NCBI RefSeq assembly: GCF_041296385.1
Contig: NC_091017.1
Span: 15,618,001 to 15,682,000, forward strand
Source: Aphelocoma coerulescens
Taxonomy: Eukaryota; Chordata; Aves; Passeriformes; Corvidae
Direction: 5' to 3'
DNA: 64,000 bases
Shown: positions 1 to 12,700 of the stretch, piece by piece
Layout of the letters: each line of letters opens with the position of its first letter
How positions within the stretch are numbered: the stretch's first letter is position 1
Notes under the pieces: model-generated
Databases searched by the model: none
The model's input: the letters and a program-made list of their open reading frames with translations, nothing else
What the model was told of the DNA's origin: nothing
Program-made: the position numbers and the translations under genes

Positions 1-101
1 TTTGACTGGTGATGTTTTTGTACAGACAGGACTCTGGATGTGCTGTATAAGTAGCAGGGTTTTTTTTTTTCTTTTTTTTCTTTTCTTAATTACTTGTGCA
101 G
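1..101. other. Left flank of solo LTR with T-rich tract
   Basis: No gene is visible. Positions 59-86 are an almost pure pyrimidine tract (T with single C interruptions). The last five bases (97-101, tgcag) look like the left target-site duplication of the LTR that follows. Confidence 0.6.
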
Positions 102-695
102 TCTCGGGGTTTATCCCAAGGCAGCAACCCAGCCCCGTGTAGCGACTCACTCCCCCTGCACCAGGAATGAGGAGGGAATCAGAAGGGTAAAAACTGGAAA
201 ATCCATGGACTGAGATAAAGACAGTTTTACAGGGAAAGCAAAGCCACGCACACAAGCAAAGTGAAACAAAGAATGAATTCCCTGCTTCCCACGGGCAGGC
301 AGGTGCTCAGCCTTCTCCAGGAGAGCAGGGTCCCATCATGGATAATGGTTTCTTGGGAAGACAAACACCATCACTCCAAATGTCTCCCCCTTCTTCCTTC
401 TTCCCCTCTGCTTTATATCCTGAGCATGATGTCACATGGTCTGGAATATCCCTTTGGTCAGCTGGGGTCACCTGTCCGTGCTGTGTCTCCTCCCGCCCTC
501 CCAGGCACCCTCAGCTTCCTTGCTGTCATGGCCAGCACAAAAAAGCAGAAAAGGCCTTGGCTCTGTGTGAGCCCTGCTCAGCAATAACAAAAACATCTCT
601 GTATTATCAACCCTGAGTTCAGCACAAATCCAAAACACACCCCCATACCAGTCACTCTGAATAAAATTAACTCTACCCCAGCCAAAATCAGCACA
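102..695 (-). mobile_element. Solo LTR of an avian ERVL-type endogenous retrovirus
   Basis: On the minus strand this block reads as the same LTR family as the copy at 43899-44461. Shared blocks include the 5' start (tgtgctgattttggctgggg, read from 695 down), the 'gctgagcagggctcacacagag' type segment, a TATA box (complement of ctttata, 411-417), the stretch about matched TTTGTCTTCCCAAG-like bases, and the pyrimidine-rich 3' part. The 5-bp flanks tgcag (97-101) and tacag (696-700) differ at one base, which fits an old ERVL-type target-site duplication. The terminal dinucleotide at the 3' end has decayed (TC in place of TG when read on +). No gag, pol or env coding sequence adjoins it, so it is a solo LTR left by recombination. 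Family identity is from memory of avian repeats; the match to the second copy is visible directly. Confidence 0.85.
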
Positions 696-700
696 TACAG

Positions 701-3700
701 TTTCTTGGTGTGAATTGGGATAGCCTACTGATCAGTTAAACCCTTAAAGTTATAACCTATTTTTATTTCAGTAAAGCACATATGTATATATTATGTGCGT
801 CAAATACAGATGATGATATGAATGTTTAGGTTTTTGTTGGTTTGTGTTAGTTGGTTTTTTTTTCCTCCTTTTTAATAAAAGGAAGCAGAGAAGGTGTGTG
901 TAGTGGAAATAATGTACTCGGAAACATCTTTTTAGTCTAGCTATGTGTCTTTCCATTGTGATCTTTCTTTATAGAAGAAATCAATATAGTTGGTGTTTTT
1001 CTGAAGTAGCTCAGATTGAGCAGAGAATATACAAAGGTGAGGATTAGGTTCCTCTTGCATAGACAGAATAAATTTAAAAGATGAAAACTCTCCTCCTCTT
1101 TCCTGTCTGTTCCTCTTTTCCATCATCCTTTGCAGAATGAAGTTGAACTTGCCACCTGAGTATGGATGAACATTTCAAATGAAAACATAATAGCACAAAG
1201 TATGAGAATAAGCTTATTTAAATAGTTTAGGAAAAGGAAAGGATACCGTAATTAGTAGATGTTCATATTCTGTGGAATTCAGCTTGGAATTGTCTTGTTG
1301 CACTATGCTGAGGGTTGTGGTGCTGAGGTGGAAATCCCTAGACCTGCTTGTTGTTTGCCTTTGTATTACTCCTCACAATGAGTAGGAAAGTGGAGCACCT
1401 CAAGCACTGCAGGGTCATAGTAAATTGAAATACATTTTCTTGACTTGGGTTCAACAGAGTGACTGCTGTGTCTCGGAAGGACTCACCTTAAAGTTTAAGT
1501 TCACAGTTTGAACAGTTTGAACACACCAGACAAATTTTGGTTGGAAAGGACATGTGTAATTGTGCTTGAAGCAGGACATTTGCAGAGGTTGGGAACATGG
1601 TGTTTAGAGGCCTAACTTTTTACAGAAAGAGGTAAGGATATGGACAAGCTTTCGGTATGCTTTAAACAGCTAATGAAAACATGTTAATCTTTCATGTCCA
1701 CTGTGGAGCCCAGTGGCAGATAGGCAGAGAATGATTTCTTTTTCTCTTTTTTTCATGTGGTAGTGAAGATAGTAAGATAATTTTTATTGTGGTAGGCTAT
1801 GAAAGTACTGGATATTTTACTGTAACTGGCTTTTTTTCACTATTGGGCTTATAACTGGTCTGTTGCTCAAACTTCTGTGTTTGCCCTTGGAATGGTAGGC
1901 AGCAGTGATGTGCCAGCAACTGTGAGGTCCTGGCAGTGGCTGAGGTAAACCTTGTTGGAAAGTTAGCACAGCTTGCAGAGGGCTCTTACCTCTACCCTGG
2001 AGAAAACAAGTTGCTTTTGTGAATTTAAACAAATTAATAATAAACAAGTGCCCTTCAACCCTTTTACTTGGCTTAGGGTGCATGTTCAAGGAAATGAGCC
2101 TGCACCACACAGGTGGAGAAGGACAGGAGCTCAATCAGGAGCACCCTGACTTGTCTGAAAGTTTACTATTAACTTGGAACATGGAAAGAACATTGGTCAG
2201 AAGTCACACTTTCTTGTTAAAGTATTAAATAATTTTGGATTAAAAGTTTCTGAACAACCCATGTTTTTAAAAGAATTGCATTGTTTGGGGTTAATGAATG
2301 GTCTTGATATTTAAAGAAGAAAAGTAGGTGCACAGTGTTGTATTTTCTTACTAACGTGGGAAGACTCTCCTTAGGTAGTTTTCTGTATAAATGTTTCAGG
2401 AAGATAGCTTCGTCTATGTGAATGGAAAATGGAGGCCTCATGAAGACTTCTATTTTTTTCTATGTTATTTTCTCTTTCATTTAAGTATTGCTGTTATTTT
2501 TTAGTCTGGACAAGAGGTATTTGTCTGCAGGTATCTCGAATTTTGTAGAATTCTTTTCACCTTCTTTTTAATTACTGCTTATATGGCAATATTCAGTTTG
2601 CCAGTTAACAAGCAAAAATCTGCCAATAAAAAGTAAAACCAGCAAAATAGATCCCTTTCCCTCTTCCCCCAGTTTCTTCATTAACAACATAAAAGTAGGA
2701 GAAGGAAAAACCTGGTCAGGCAAACACGACATGAGGATTTTGTTTTGTCCAGTTTACTGTGACTCTTTGGGTTAAAAATGAGTTTTGTGTTGCCCTCCAG
2801 CTCTCTCCTCGGGTACTGTTGGAATATTGCTGTGTGGAGTGTATGTGCTTAACAGATACTGCATTAATACTGTTCCTTATTCCTCTCTTGGAAAAAGATC
2901 ATGGCATTCTCGCCCTCCCTTTCTTTTTCTCATTGCTATTCTTAAGTATTTTGATGTTAGTATATGCCATTTGTAACGAGTACCCCTGAGATGGGATTCC
3001 TCTAAGGCCTCACGGGGAATGTTGAACAGGTCTGGAAGGAGGATGGTGAAACTTTGTCATGAGCTGAAGGCTTGTACTAAGTATGTAGGCTTGTACTACT
3101 GTCTCCAAATTTCTACCTCTTACTAGGTTACTCTTATTTTTTGCTGTTTGTTTTGAAGTGTCATGTTGATTCATCTTGAAGAATAGCCAGCCCAGAAAAT
3201 TTTATTTCAATAAAAAGGCATGGAAGAGGAGGAGGAGAGGAAGAGAAAAGGATGGAGAATATGGATGTTCCAGAGCAATAGCTGAAAAACGTGTGTACTG
3301 GAGCAGTATAATTACAGTGCTTGACACCTTTTCACTCTATGTGGTGTCCTTTCTTAGCTAAAAACAACTGCCTTTTGAAGAATCTGTTGCTTCAGTGGTG
3401 ATGATCAACTTCGGATGACTGTAATGTTTTTTGCAGTAAGAAATGATTATCCACATAAGCAGTGCTGCATTGGTTGAAACATCTTTTATTTGAATGGGGG
3501 TGTCTCTTTTAAAAAGATGTTCTGTGTAATTAATGGCTGTGAGTTAAGGGGGAATCTTACATGGTTAATAATCTGTTCTCCTGGCCAGTTACCACTCCTA
3601 GGAGGTTTTCTTTTCATACTGAAAGTGAGTTTGCTCACCTTTCAGTACGTGTTGTAATGCCTTTATCTGCTTGGTCCAAGAGCTCTGAGCTGTGTAAGTA

Positions 3701-6700
3701 CGATCTGCATGCAGAGATGACGACGCAGGCTCTTTTTAACTTTATCTTGACCTTCAATAATAAATTTAGCTTTCAGTAATAAAATATATTTAAGTGTTGG
3801 TAGTCATTATTTGTATTCTGGTTGCTCTCTTGAGCTATAAGAAGACTGACCTTTAGATGTCTCAGAGTAGTCTGTTGGTGTGCTGGTTTATGGAGTAATA
3901 TTTCTTGCCTGCTTTGAAAACCTTCCCTCCTCCCCCAGTTCAGAGATGCCTCCTGCTGCATCCAAGGGTCATGTAACTCATGTTGCCATGGGCTTGCTGG
4001 TTGTTCTTTTGGGATTTGTGTTCTGCATGGATCCCTTCTTCCCACTCTGGTTTCTAGCACATAGCCATGCATTTCGAGGTACTAAAATGGGTGTCATTGG
4101 AAGGTGCCCTGTCTGCAAAGAGATCCAAATAATTGTATCCAAATAACTGGTTAGTAATTACCACCTACTCCCCCTGTGTGCTCATCCAGGTGCAGGAATT
4201 ACTGACTTCTATTTCTTGCATTAGGTGGTGTACCTTTAATGTGATTAAAGGGAGGTTGCTGAGCTGAAGGTATCAGTTTAATGATGCTGAGCAGCACGTG
4301 CCAGCTCTGGTAGTGAATGAGTATCTTCATGTGAAGATACCATGTTTATCTCAAAATGATCAATTTAATAATGCCAGTGAGATAGCAAATATAAATGTCT
4401 TTGAGAAAGATGTCTGGCAAATCTGAACTGATATAGCTTGTCTAAATAACATTATCATAGTCACAATTCAGTTTCAAAATGGTAGAAATTTCATTATTCA
4501 ACCCAGCAGGCGAGGGCTTGGAGGGAGTTGGGTTTTTGTGTCTGTTTGTTTGGTTTGTGGGGTTTTGGTGTTGTTTTGGTGTTTCTTGTGGTGGTGTGTT
4601 TTGTTTTGTTGTTATTGGTGTGTGTTTATTTGTTTTAATTTCCCCCCAATAGTTTAAGCACATCAGATGATTTCAGAATATGAGGTCCTCCCAGTACTAA
4701 ACCAGTTTGTTTCTTTCTGGCTTCCACCATGCTGGTTGTATTGTCAGCTGGGAAGGGAGATGGAAGTGGAGACAAAGCAGTCCCATTTGTGCCACAGTAG
4801 TTCTTGGAAGACAGTTTCTCTTCTGAACTATCTTTATAGATCTGCAAGCTTAAGGAAATTGTGTTGCAGTTGTTATGCAAGACTCTTTTTCTCTTCATCT
4901 TTCAGTTTAGGAAATAGTACCAGTCTGTCTCACTTGGACATAGGCAGAGATTTGTCTCTGCTTTTTAATAGGATGAGAAAGTTTGGTAAATTTAAGAGGG
5001 AATATTTCTTTTGTGCTTCTGACACTGTTTACTCTTCAGTCATCCTGGGTGTTTATTTGTACTCTTTGTTGCCTTCCTCCTTCCTGTCGCTGGTTAGTGA
5101 CCCTTTGTCACCAGTCCCTGTTGGGCACCTCTTGCTGGATGGTGGGATTCTCCCTTTGGGCTGATAGGGGAGGAGGTGCTCTCTGAATGTACACTTTACA
5201 TTATCCACGTGGCTGTAGGTTTTTCAGCCACTTCCAAGCAGAATGCTGACAAGTCCGGGCAGACAGACGGAAGGAATGTGTCAGCTTGCCACAAGTAAGA
5301 GAACCCAGCTCAGTGACCCATCTCTGTTTCACAGTTAGTGTTTCTCTTGCAGTGTTTGTTCTTGTAAGTCTGACATGTAAGTGCTACTGTTGCTCCTGGG
5401 AGTGCTTAAATGAAACAAATGCATTAATTCCCTTTCCTGGCTTGGTGGGTGTTTTTGTTTGTTTGTTTGTTTTATATTTTGCTCTTGCAAATAATGCTGC
5501 TTATGAGAGCAAGCAAAGGAAGATTGTGTGTGTGTGTGTCTGTGCTGGTTTGTCAGAGCATTCATTTATCCATTCTGCTGGTTTGAGGGATTTTTTTTGA
5601 GTCTTTTTTGTGCAGCATAATCTCAATTGTATGCCGTTCCTGATCTGCCCTTGAAAGAAAATTATGCTTTATGGACTTTCTGCAGGTGTGTTGCTGATCC
5701 AGTCTGCTGGGCTTCTGTTTTAAAACAAATGCTTTGGATTCATGCCGAAATATTGCTCGGAAAAAGATTGCTACAGAGAATTCCTCCAGTGTCCTCCTGG
5801 AAATGCATCAGAGCACGGGAGAAACCACAGATAGCAGCATGGGCCTGATGCACTCGGACCCACCTCAGAATTTGCTCCTCCTCCCTTTATATTTTTTTTA
5901 AAATATGGGGATCTTATTAATTATTATTAAAAATCAAAAGGAGAATACACTGAAGATTAAATAGATTTTTTTCTGCTCTTAATTTCTTCTAGTAATTTCA
6001 GTTCAATAATTTTTATTTCAGCATATACATGCACAGGTAATTTGGGATCAGCATAATTGTTTCTGCTTAATAGAATCTGGAATGGCTCCCTTTTGTCTAT
6101 AGGATTGGTGATCAGTGAGTTAACTTCAGTTTTGTGCAAGATATGTAAATCCTAATTTAGTTTCTTTGTGTTAATTTCTTGTTGACTGGGATGATGTAAG
6201 GATGAAAGTTTTGTGTTTTTTTCTTTTACTGGGCAGGAGGGTAGTTGTTGAGACATGGCAGGTTTAGGAAGTGGTATGTTCTTGTTTGCTAATTTTATGT
6301 TTTGTTTTGTTAGGCTTTGGAATTTCCTAGATTATGCTACTGACAAAGCAGGCAAGAACCTTTTAGTGATTTAAAGAGAAAAACAAATGACAATTATTTT
6401 CATTATTTTATTGTTGCCTTCATTTTTTGACCTCTTCCCAAACTAAGCTTTAGGGTTATAAAGCGGGAATAATCAGATTTGAACATCTGTGTTTGAGCTT
6501 CTTGTGGTTTAAGTAAGAAGGTTTTCAGGACTTGTGTGTCCACGGAATTGTAGTCTGTCTTCCATTTTGCATCGCCTTCATGTCTTCTGGATGCTTCTCC
6601 TTTTTTCCTCCTGCATCCAGAACTTGCCTGCTCAATTTTGTCATTTTTTTCAAAGTCACTGATAATTGCCTTTTGGGTATTTTTTTTCCTCTTTCTTTCT

Positions 6701-9700
6701 AGTTTGCTCTTTTCTCTCTTCCCTCTTTGAAGAAAGAGATAGATTTAGTGTAATGGGGAAGATATTTCAGGACCCAGAATGAACCTCAATTATATTTGCG
6801 AAGCCTGAAGACAAATTACCTGGATGTAAAGAGCATGGTGTCTTAGGAAGGGTTCTGCAGTGAGTCTGAGTTAGTTGTCTGTCCACTCTTCATTGGAAAA
6901 GAGATCATTATAGATTTGAAGTATCTGATGGTGAATAGTGAGTGATTAAGTTAAGAGAAACTGCTCATCAGCTGAGCTGCACAGAGGGTGGAATTCACCT
7001 CTTGCAAGTGTGCGGACCCAGCTGTCCAAAATCAAGACAGAGTGTGTGGAATGCCCTTATAGCCTTGGGAGGAAACAATCGCCTTTTGCAGGTACTTAAT
7101 TCCCATTACCTGAGGAAGATCATACTTTCAGAGAGCCGTTCAATCAGAAATTGTCAACTGTAGAGCGACCCCAGCCACCTGAGAAGTGAGTCTTTTGAGT
7201 CAATTGTCTTTTTGATGTGTGAGTTTACTAATAAGACACATTTTTGTGTAAACCATTTCTAATGAATGTGGGTAACAGAGTGAGGAGCTTTGGAAGCTTA
7301 GCTGTGAGCTTTACTACTTGCTGAGTTTTTAGCATTTAGGTATCTGTCTTATATGTAAATTTTTTACAGTGCCAGGTTTTTTTTGTTGGAGTCCTGGAAC
7401 ACTTTGGGGTTTTCTCCTTCTGCTCCTTCCTTAGCACCAAGTCCAAAAAGAATGGGAGGGTGGGTGGGATTTTCAGATCTGCCTTTCTTTTCCACAAGGA
7501 AGGGCATCGCACTCTTTATCCACAATTGCTGTTCCAGTTGCACTTGGATTAGTGTACAGTAGTGTCTTGAGAGTTGCCTGGTGTTGCTTTACTCTTTGAA
7601 CAGGTAAAATGGCTCCCCTGAGTCCTGAACATGAGAATTGTTCAAAGCATTTGCCAGAGAACTGTGAGGGGAGTGAGGGGACTGCTGATGAAGTTGGTGT
7701 AAGGGCGCTTGTTGCAGAGCAGGTCATTAATCAAAACTGAGTTGTTGCAGAAGCATTAGGAGAGGTAAGTGGCTTACTCAATTCAGAACTGAGACATTAT
7801 GGATAAAGCTATGCTGCTTTGTAGCATATTCACAGTAAGGGGCTTTAAGGATTGGATTATTGCCATCTGCAGCAATCCCTGATATGAAGAAGAAAAAAAA
7901 AAGAAGGATAAGAAAAATGGAGTTGGAATGTGCTGCTCTCCTGTTAAGGTAGTTGCTAATGAAATGCTGCTGTGACCTGGCTACTGCTTCTGGAGTTGTA
8001 ACTGGTCAAGACAGTCTGCTGAGGCTGGTGAATGCATCATTTTCCTGAGGCAAGTTCAGCGCTGGTGAGTTAAGCAGAGAGGGGTGGGCCTTTCTCTAAT
8101 TGCTAGTCCCTCAATATCTTGTGTATACAGAATCAGCACGTGGCCACCTATTCCTTTGTGCAGGCTTTCAGGTTAGCAGCTTCTCTCTTTCCCTTCACTA
8201 GGGATGGTGCCATTCTCATTCTGTCTGCTTATCCAGGAGCTGGCAGGCTGGAGTGGAAGCAAGGGGAATATGGGTTAGGTGTCTCCTTTCCTTCTGAAAT
8301 TGGTCTGTGCTTCCACTGCAATACAGATCCTGGTATTTCCACTTCTTGGCTAATTCCTACAGTTGTTTCTGGAAATGGTATTGCTGAGCACAGGAGGTAA
8401 TGCTTGGAGTTGTAGGGGTGAGTAGCAGAGTGAATGTTTGTTTTGTCTTTTCACAGTCAGTGAATTTTGCAGTGTTCTGGATGCTAGCTAGAAAATAACA
8501 ACAGGACATTAAGTGTCAAGATGGCCATCTTAGTGTCATCATTGTGGGTTCTTAAAATGTTTTTCTGAAATGCTGTGGACTTCTGAATTTTATCTGGATG
8601 GCTTTCAGAGATTGGCAGCAATGACATGTACTTCCACATCCAAAGAAATTCAGGAATATTGCTGCATCACGTCTTTGCTGATTCTGCAATGCAGTAGCAT
8701 TGGGCTGTGAGCCCAAATCATGGTGAAAAGATATAAAACTTCTGACCCAGAGGTAAGAAGAACCAAATGGACAAGACTTAGAGAAGAGGAGAGGTAATCA
8801 CAGGGAAATGCAAATTTTAGATGAGGAGACAGAGCTTTTGTTCTTTTGGCCCAAGTCCTTAACGAGAGAGCTATAATTAGGCTAGAATTATCTTTATGGA
8901 TTCAGTGCTGGCAAACTCAAATTCAACTGTCTCTTGATTAGCATGCAGCATCTTTGCAGTCTTTCACTCTTGAATCAAACCTCCCTTTCACTCTTTGTGT
9001 GATGCCACAGTTTCAGGTCTGCACAATACATGATCACTCAGGAAAATCTCTTTCCTGCTCATTCTTCCGTGATGTCATTCCTCATAGATTGATTTATCTT
9101 CATTTCTCTTGCAAATACTATGCTGGTTCTCCTGTAAGTATCTGCACAATATCCAGTGAGACAATTAGAATCAGGTTAGTGCTTGGGATATTTTTGTAGT
9201 TTATGACTTTGGTTCAAATGTCATGATAGCCACAGAATTCATAAAGTTCTACAGCAGCAAGAGAGGTCACATGTCATGTAACTTGGCCTTAGGGACAGCT
9301 TTCTTCCATGCAAACATGTCTTCTGAGAGCAGGGCTGGAAAAACCAGGTGGTAAATTCTTGTGGCTTGGCACTGGCTTTAGGACATGTTGCTTTTAGGGG
9401 AAATAGGTGTTTTTAGCAAGTGTCAACATAGAATTTGATGCTTAATGTTTCAGTAAGCTAAAAATGTTTGAAACTACAGAGCTCCTTCTCTTTAGTAGGA
9501 CTTGACATGTGGTATTTCATTTATTAGCTTCTGTGCCCTGAGAAGACTTTGGTTGCTTATTTGTTTTCTTAATGACGAGAAGGGCAGACATTGTATAACT
9601 TCTCAGGCAGCAGCAATTATGCAACTGATCCTGTTATCGTGGAGCCAAAGTCCTTCCTAGTCCCTGAGCACCAGCTGCTTGTGTTCTGGTTGCTGTTTTT

Positions 9701-12700
9701 TCCTTTTCTTTCTTTCTTTCTTCCCGCACCGCCCCCCCACCCCCCGATTTGTTTGTGAACAAGTTATTTTTTTTCCCATGTTGCTGTTTCCTTCTCTTTC
9801 CAATGCAGTTGAGACAGTGGTTTGTTTAGGTTCAATCTTCAATTCACTATGCTGCAAAATCAAACTGCCCTTGTACATCATGGGAAGTATGAAATGTATA
9901 GACAAATAAAATAGTTTGATACTTTATGGGTATATAAGAAAAGGCATTTGCTTGGATCTAAATGAAATATTGCAGGTGGCCTTTGTTGGAGTTAAGGTCA
10001 AAAGTTACAAGTTCATGTTCTCATGATTTTAGAAACATGTAAATAACTGGTGTTTGTTTAGTTTGTTGGTTTTTTTCCCTTCCTTCAAAGGGTGGGCCTG
10101 AGAGAAATTTTAATTTCTCGCCCCTGGCCCTGCCTTGGGATCACCACATAAAATATAGTACTCCTGTGTTTAAGATGAGGTAGTTGTAAATCTCATGCTT
10201 TTACAGCTAAGTGATCTCACTGCAGTATAATAAAGGCAGTTAATATACTGTAAAAATGCTTGCCCTATTCACACTTCATTTTCAGTTCCCAGTTTTATGT
10301 CGTGTCATTTCCATTTCGTGTTACGTGGCTTCCTGTGAGTGTAAGTGACCAAGGCAGGCTGTTTTGATCCTTGATAAAACATTTGGAGATGGGAGAAGAG
10401 ATGGTAGACTTGTAATCTACAGTGCTGTTCTCTGCTTACAGATGAACTGACTATACCGTCTACAAGTCCCAGCAGAGGAGAAATAATAGTTGATCTGTGA
10501 TACCACACTGTTTGCTGCACTGCTTGTTGCTGTGTCAAATGTGATCTGCATCGGTCATAAATAGGCTCTAGTGCTTAGTGTCCTATATTGGGAAATAAAT
10601 TGGGGTTAATGGTTTAAGGTTCTTATTTAGTTTGTAAGTCTTATGCTAAAGAAGTTATAGGGAGTGCAAGGGTTGTATTTTCTTGCTCACAGTGTCTGTA
10701 CTGTAGATTGGGTATTTGGAGAGGTGGCAAGGTGCTGTCATTTGTAGGAAATTGGGGTCCTTTCTTCTGGGCTATTTTTGTCAGAATTTCTTTTCCTTCA
10801 GTGGCAGTCTGCCCTATCTGCTTTTGACAGACCACGTGCACAGAAGATATTCTCTTTTGCAACCAAAAGACTGGATGGCATGTAAACTTCAGTCTTGTCT
10901 ACTCATACCTTCCCCTCCAATTTCTCTTGACAGAGACATTGAGTTCTGACTTGGAAGAGACTGTATGCTGAAGCCACACTTATCGTAGGGTTACTTGATT
11001 ATTTCCATTGATAGTGAAGGTTCTGCTAGAATTCTTATCTCAGCCCTGCAGTTCTGTAAATTCCAGAATGTTGTACTTTTATCAGAGCACCTGGTACTGG
11101 AGAAACCTAGAAAGTAATGATGAAAAGGGAAGGATTGTAAAGATTTTTCTGGAAAAATACGTAAACCAAAAAAACCCAACTTGATATCATGGCTAATTCT
11201 TTGTCAGCATGGTGGCGGGAATGCCCTGGTCTAATGCAGAGTTCACAAAAACAGCGCTTTTGTAAGGTAGAAAACTTGATTGAGAATTTTGAAATTGCTT
11301 TTCACATCTTAGTGAAATATTCTGTGGTCCTAATAGCAGTGTGTTCTTGAAGTATTTATTGTTTGCCTCCATGTCTCTGCTTTATATATGTAGTTTTTCC
11401 AATTGTTTCATCAAGGTTTTAAGTGATAGGATCCTTGAGAAGCATTTAACCACTGTTCAACTGTATCAATGAATATGTGCATAAATTAGTGTGTGACTGG
11501 ATGACAAGGTCTGGTGTAGACTGGTAACTTAAAAGACTTTTTCTTACTATTGTTTTCAAAAATAGTCAGCAGTTGAGTTAGAAATCTTAGGAGGAAGATG
11601 TTTCTTTGCTACTTCGGAGAAGAGACTTTTTTGTTTGTTCTTGTTTTTAAATCTGGTGGTTTCTTTTCCAAGTTGCCATTGCCTAAATCTCCCCTTAGTG
11701 CAGTGTTGAGTTTGGTTACTGGAGAGTTTATATTATGTTGAAGGCAATGGGAAATTATAATTCTACACATGCTTCTAGTGAAATGCAGGTGAGGGTTGGT
11801 ACCAATTTACAACAGTGTTTGGAGCACACTGGAAATGAACGGCAGCTCAAGTTCAGTAATATTCTTGAAGACTTTCTTTTTCAGTCTCTACTGTCTTTCC
11901 TATTAAGTGCTGTTTGGATTTTTAATTAACTACTTAAGGATGTATTCATGAAATGTTAATTCTGTTAAAAGAGATTTCTGACTAGTCAGTCCATTGTACC
12001 TTTACTCTTACAAGAGGTAAATGTCAATTGTGTTACCTGGTAAGGAGAGATATGAGAAGAATTTTCATCAAGAGTAGTACTTGATCACACTATTTAAAGA
12101 CTGTTTGCACTTCGAATCTAGATCCAGAAGAGAACTGAGGTGGTAGCTTTTCACTGCAAATACAGCAAAATATTATTGCCTGAATTGGTCTCTCTAAAGA
12201 AACTAACTCCAACTTGCCATCTCCGGAAAGACTTTGGTTGCAATATGAAAATCGGTCTTATTTGGACATCGACAAGCATGAAAATCTAGTATCTTATCAT
12301 GGTTAAGCTTTTTTTTTCTAAAGAAGAGGTGAAGCCCTTATAAACTTAGGAAGGTCATGACATCAATAAAGGTAATGATTTGTCCAATACTAGGGAAGTA
12401 TATATGGCATTTCCTGGTTCTGTGATACCCTTTTTCAGCTCTATTTCACCAAATCTCGGTTTTTAAATGTGTTTATTTTGGCACCTTGCAGTGTTCAGCA
12501 GTGCTCCTCATTTTGTCAGAGCAAACATAAATATTTCTGATTATGTAATGAAAAACTCAATTCCTTCAAGATAACACCATGTGAACTTTGGTTTGTTTTT
12601 CAGTGATGTGGACAGCAAGCCAAACGTGACATGTTTTTACAGAATGGGTAGGAATCTACAGTCATCAAATTATGGTTACCTGGTGTCACTAGTGGTATTT

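Noticed and set aside
261..616. Open frames of about 100 codons near the left end
   Set aside because: They lie inside the solo LTR at 102-695.
3880..4146. 88-codon frame with a hydrophobic segment (VAMGLLVVLLGFVFC)
   Set aside because: The hydrophobic stretch comes from T-rich DNA; no start context, homology or splice signals support a gene.
4667..5164. 165-codon open frame on + (longest in the window)
   Set aside because: Cys/Ser/Leu-rich composition typical of translated non-coding sequence, no recognisable domain, no splice context. A chance frame is expected in 64 kb.
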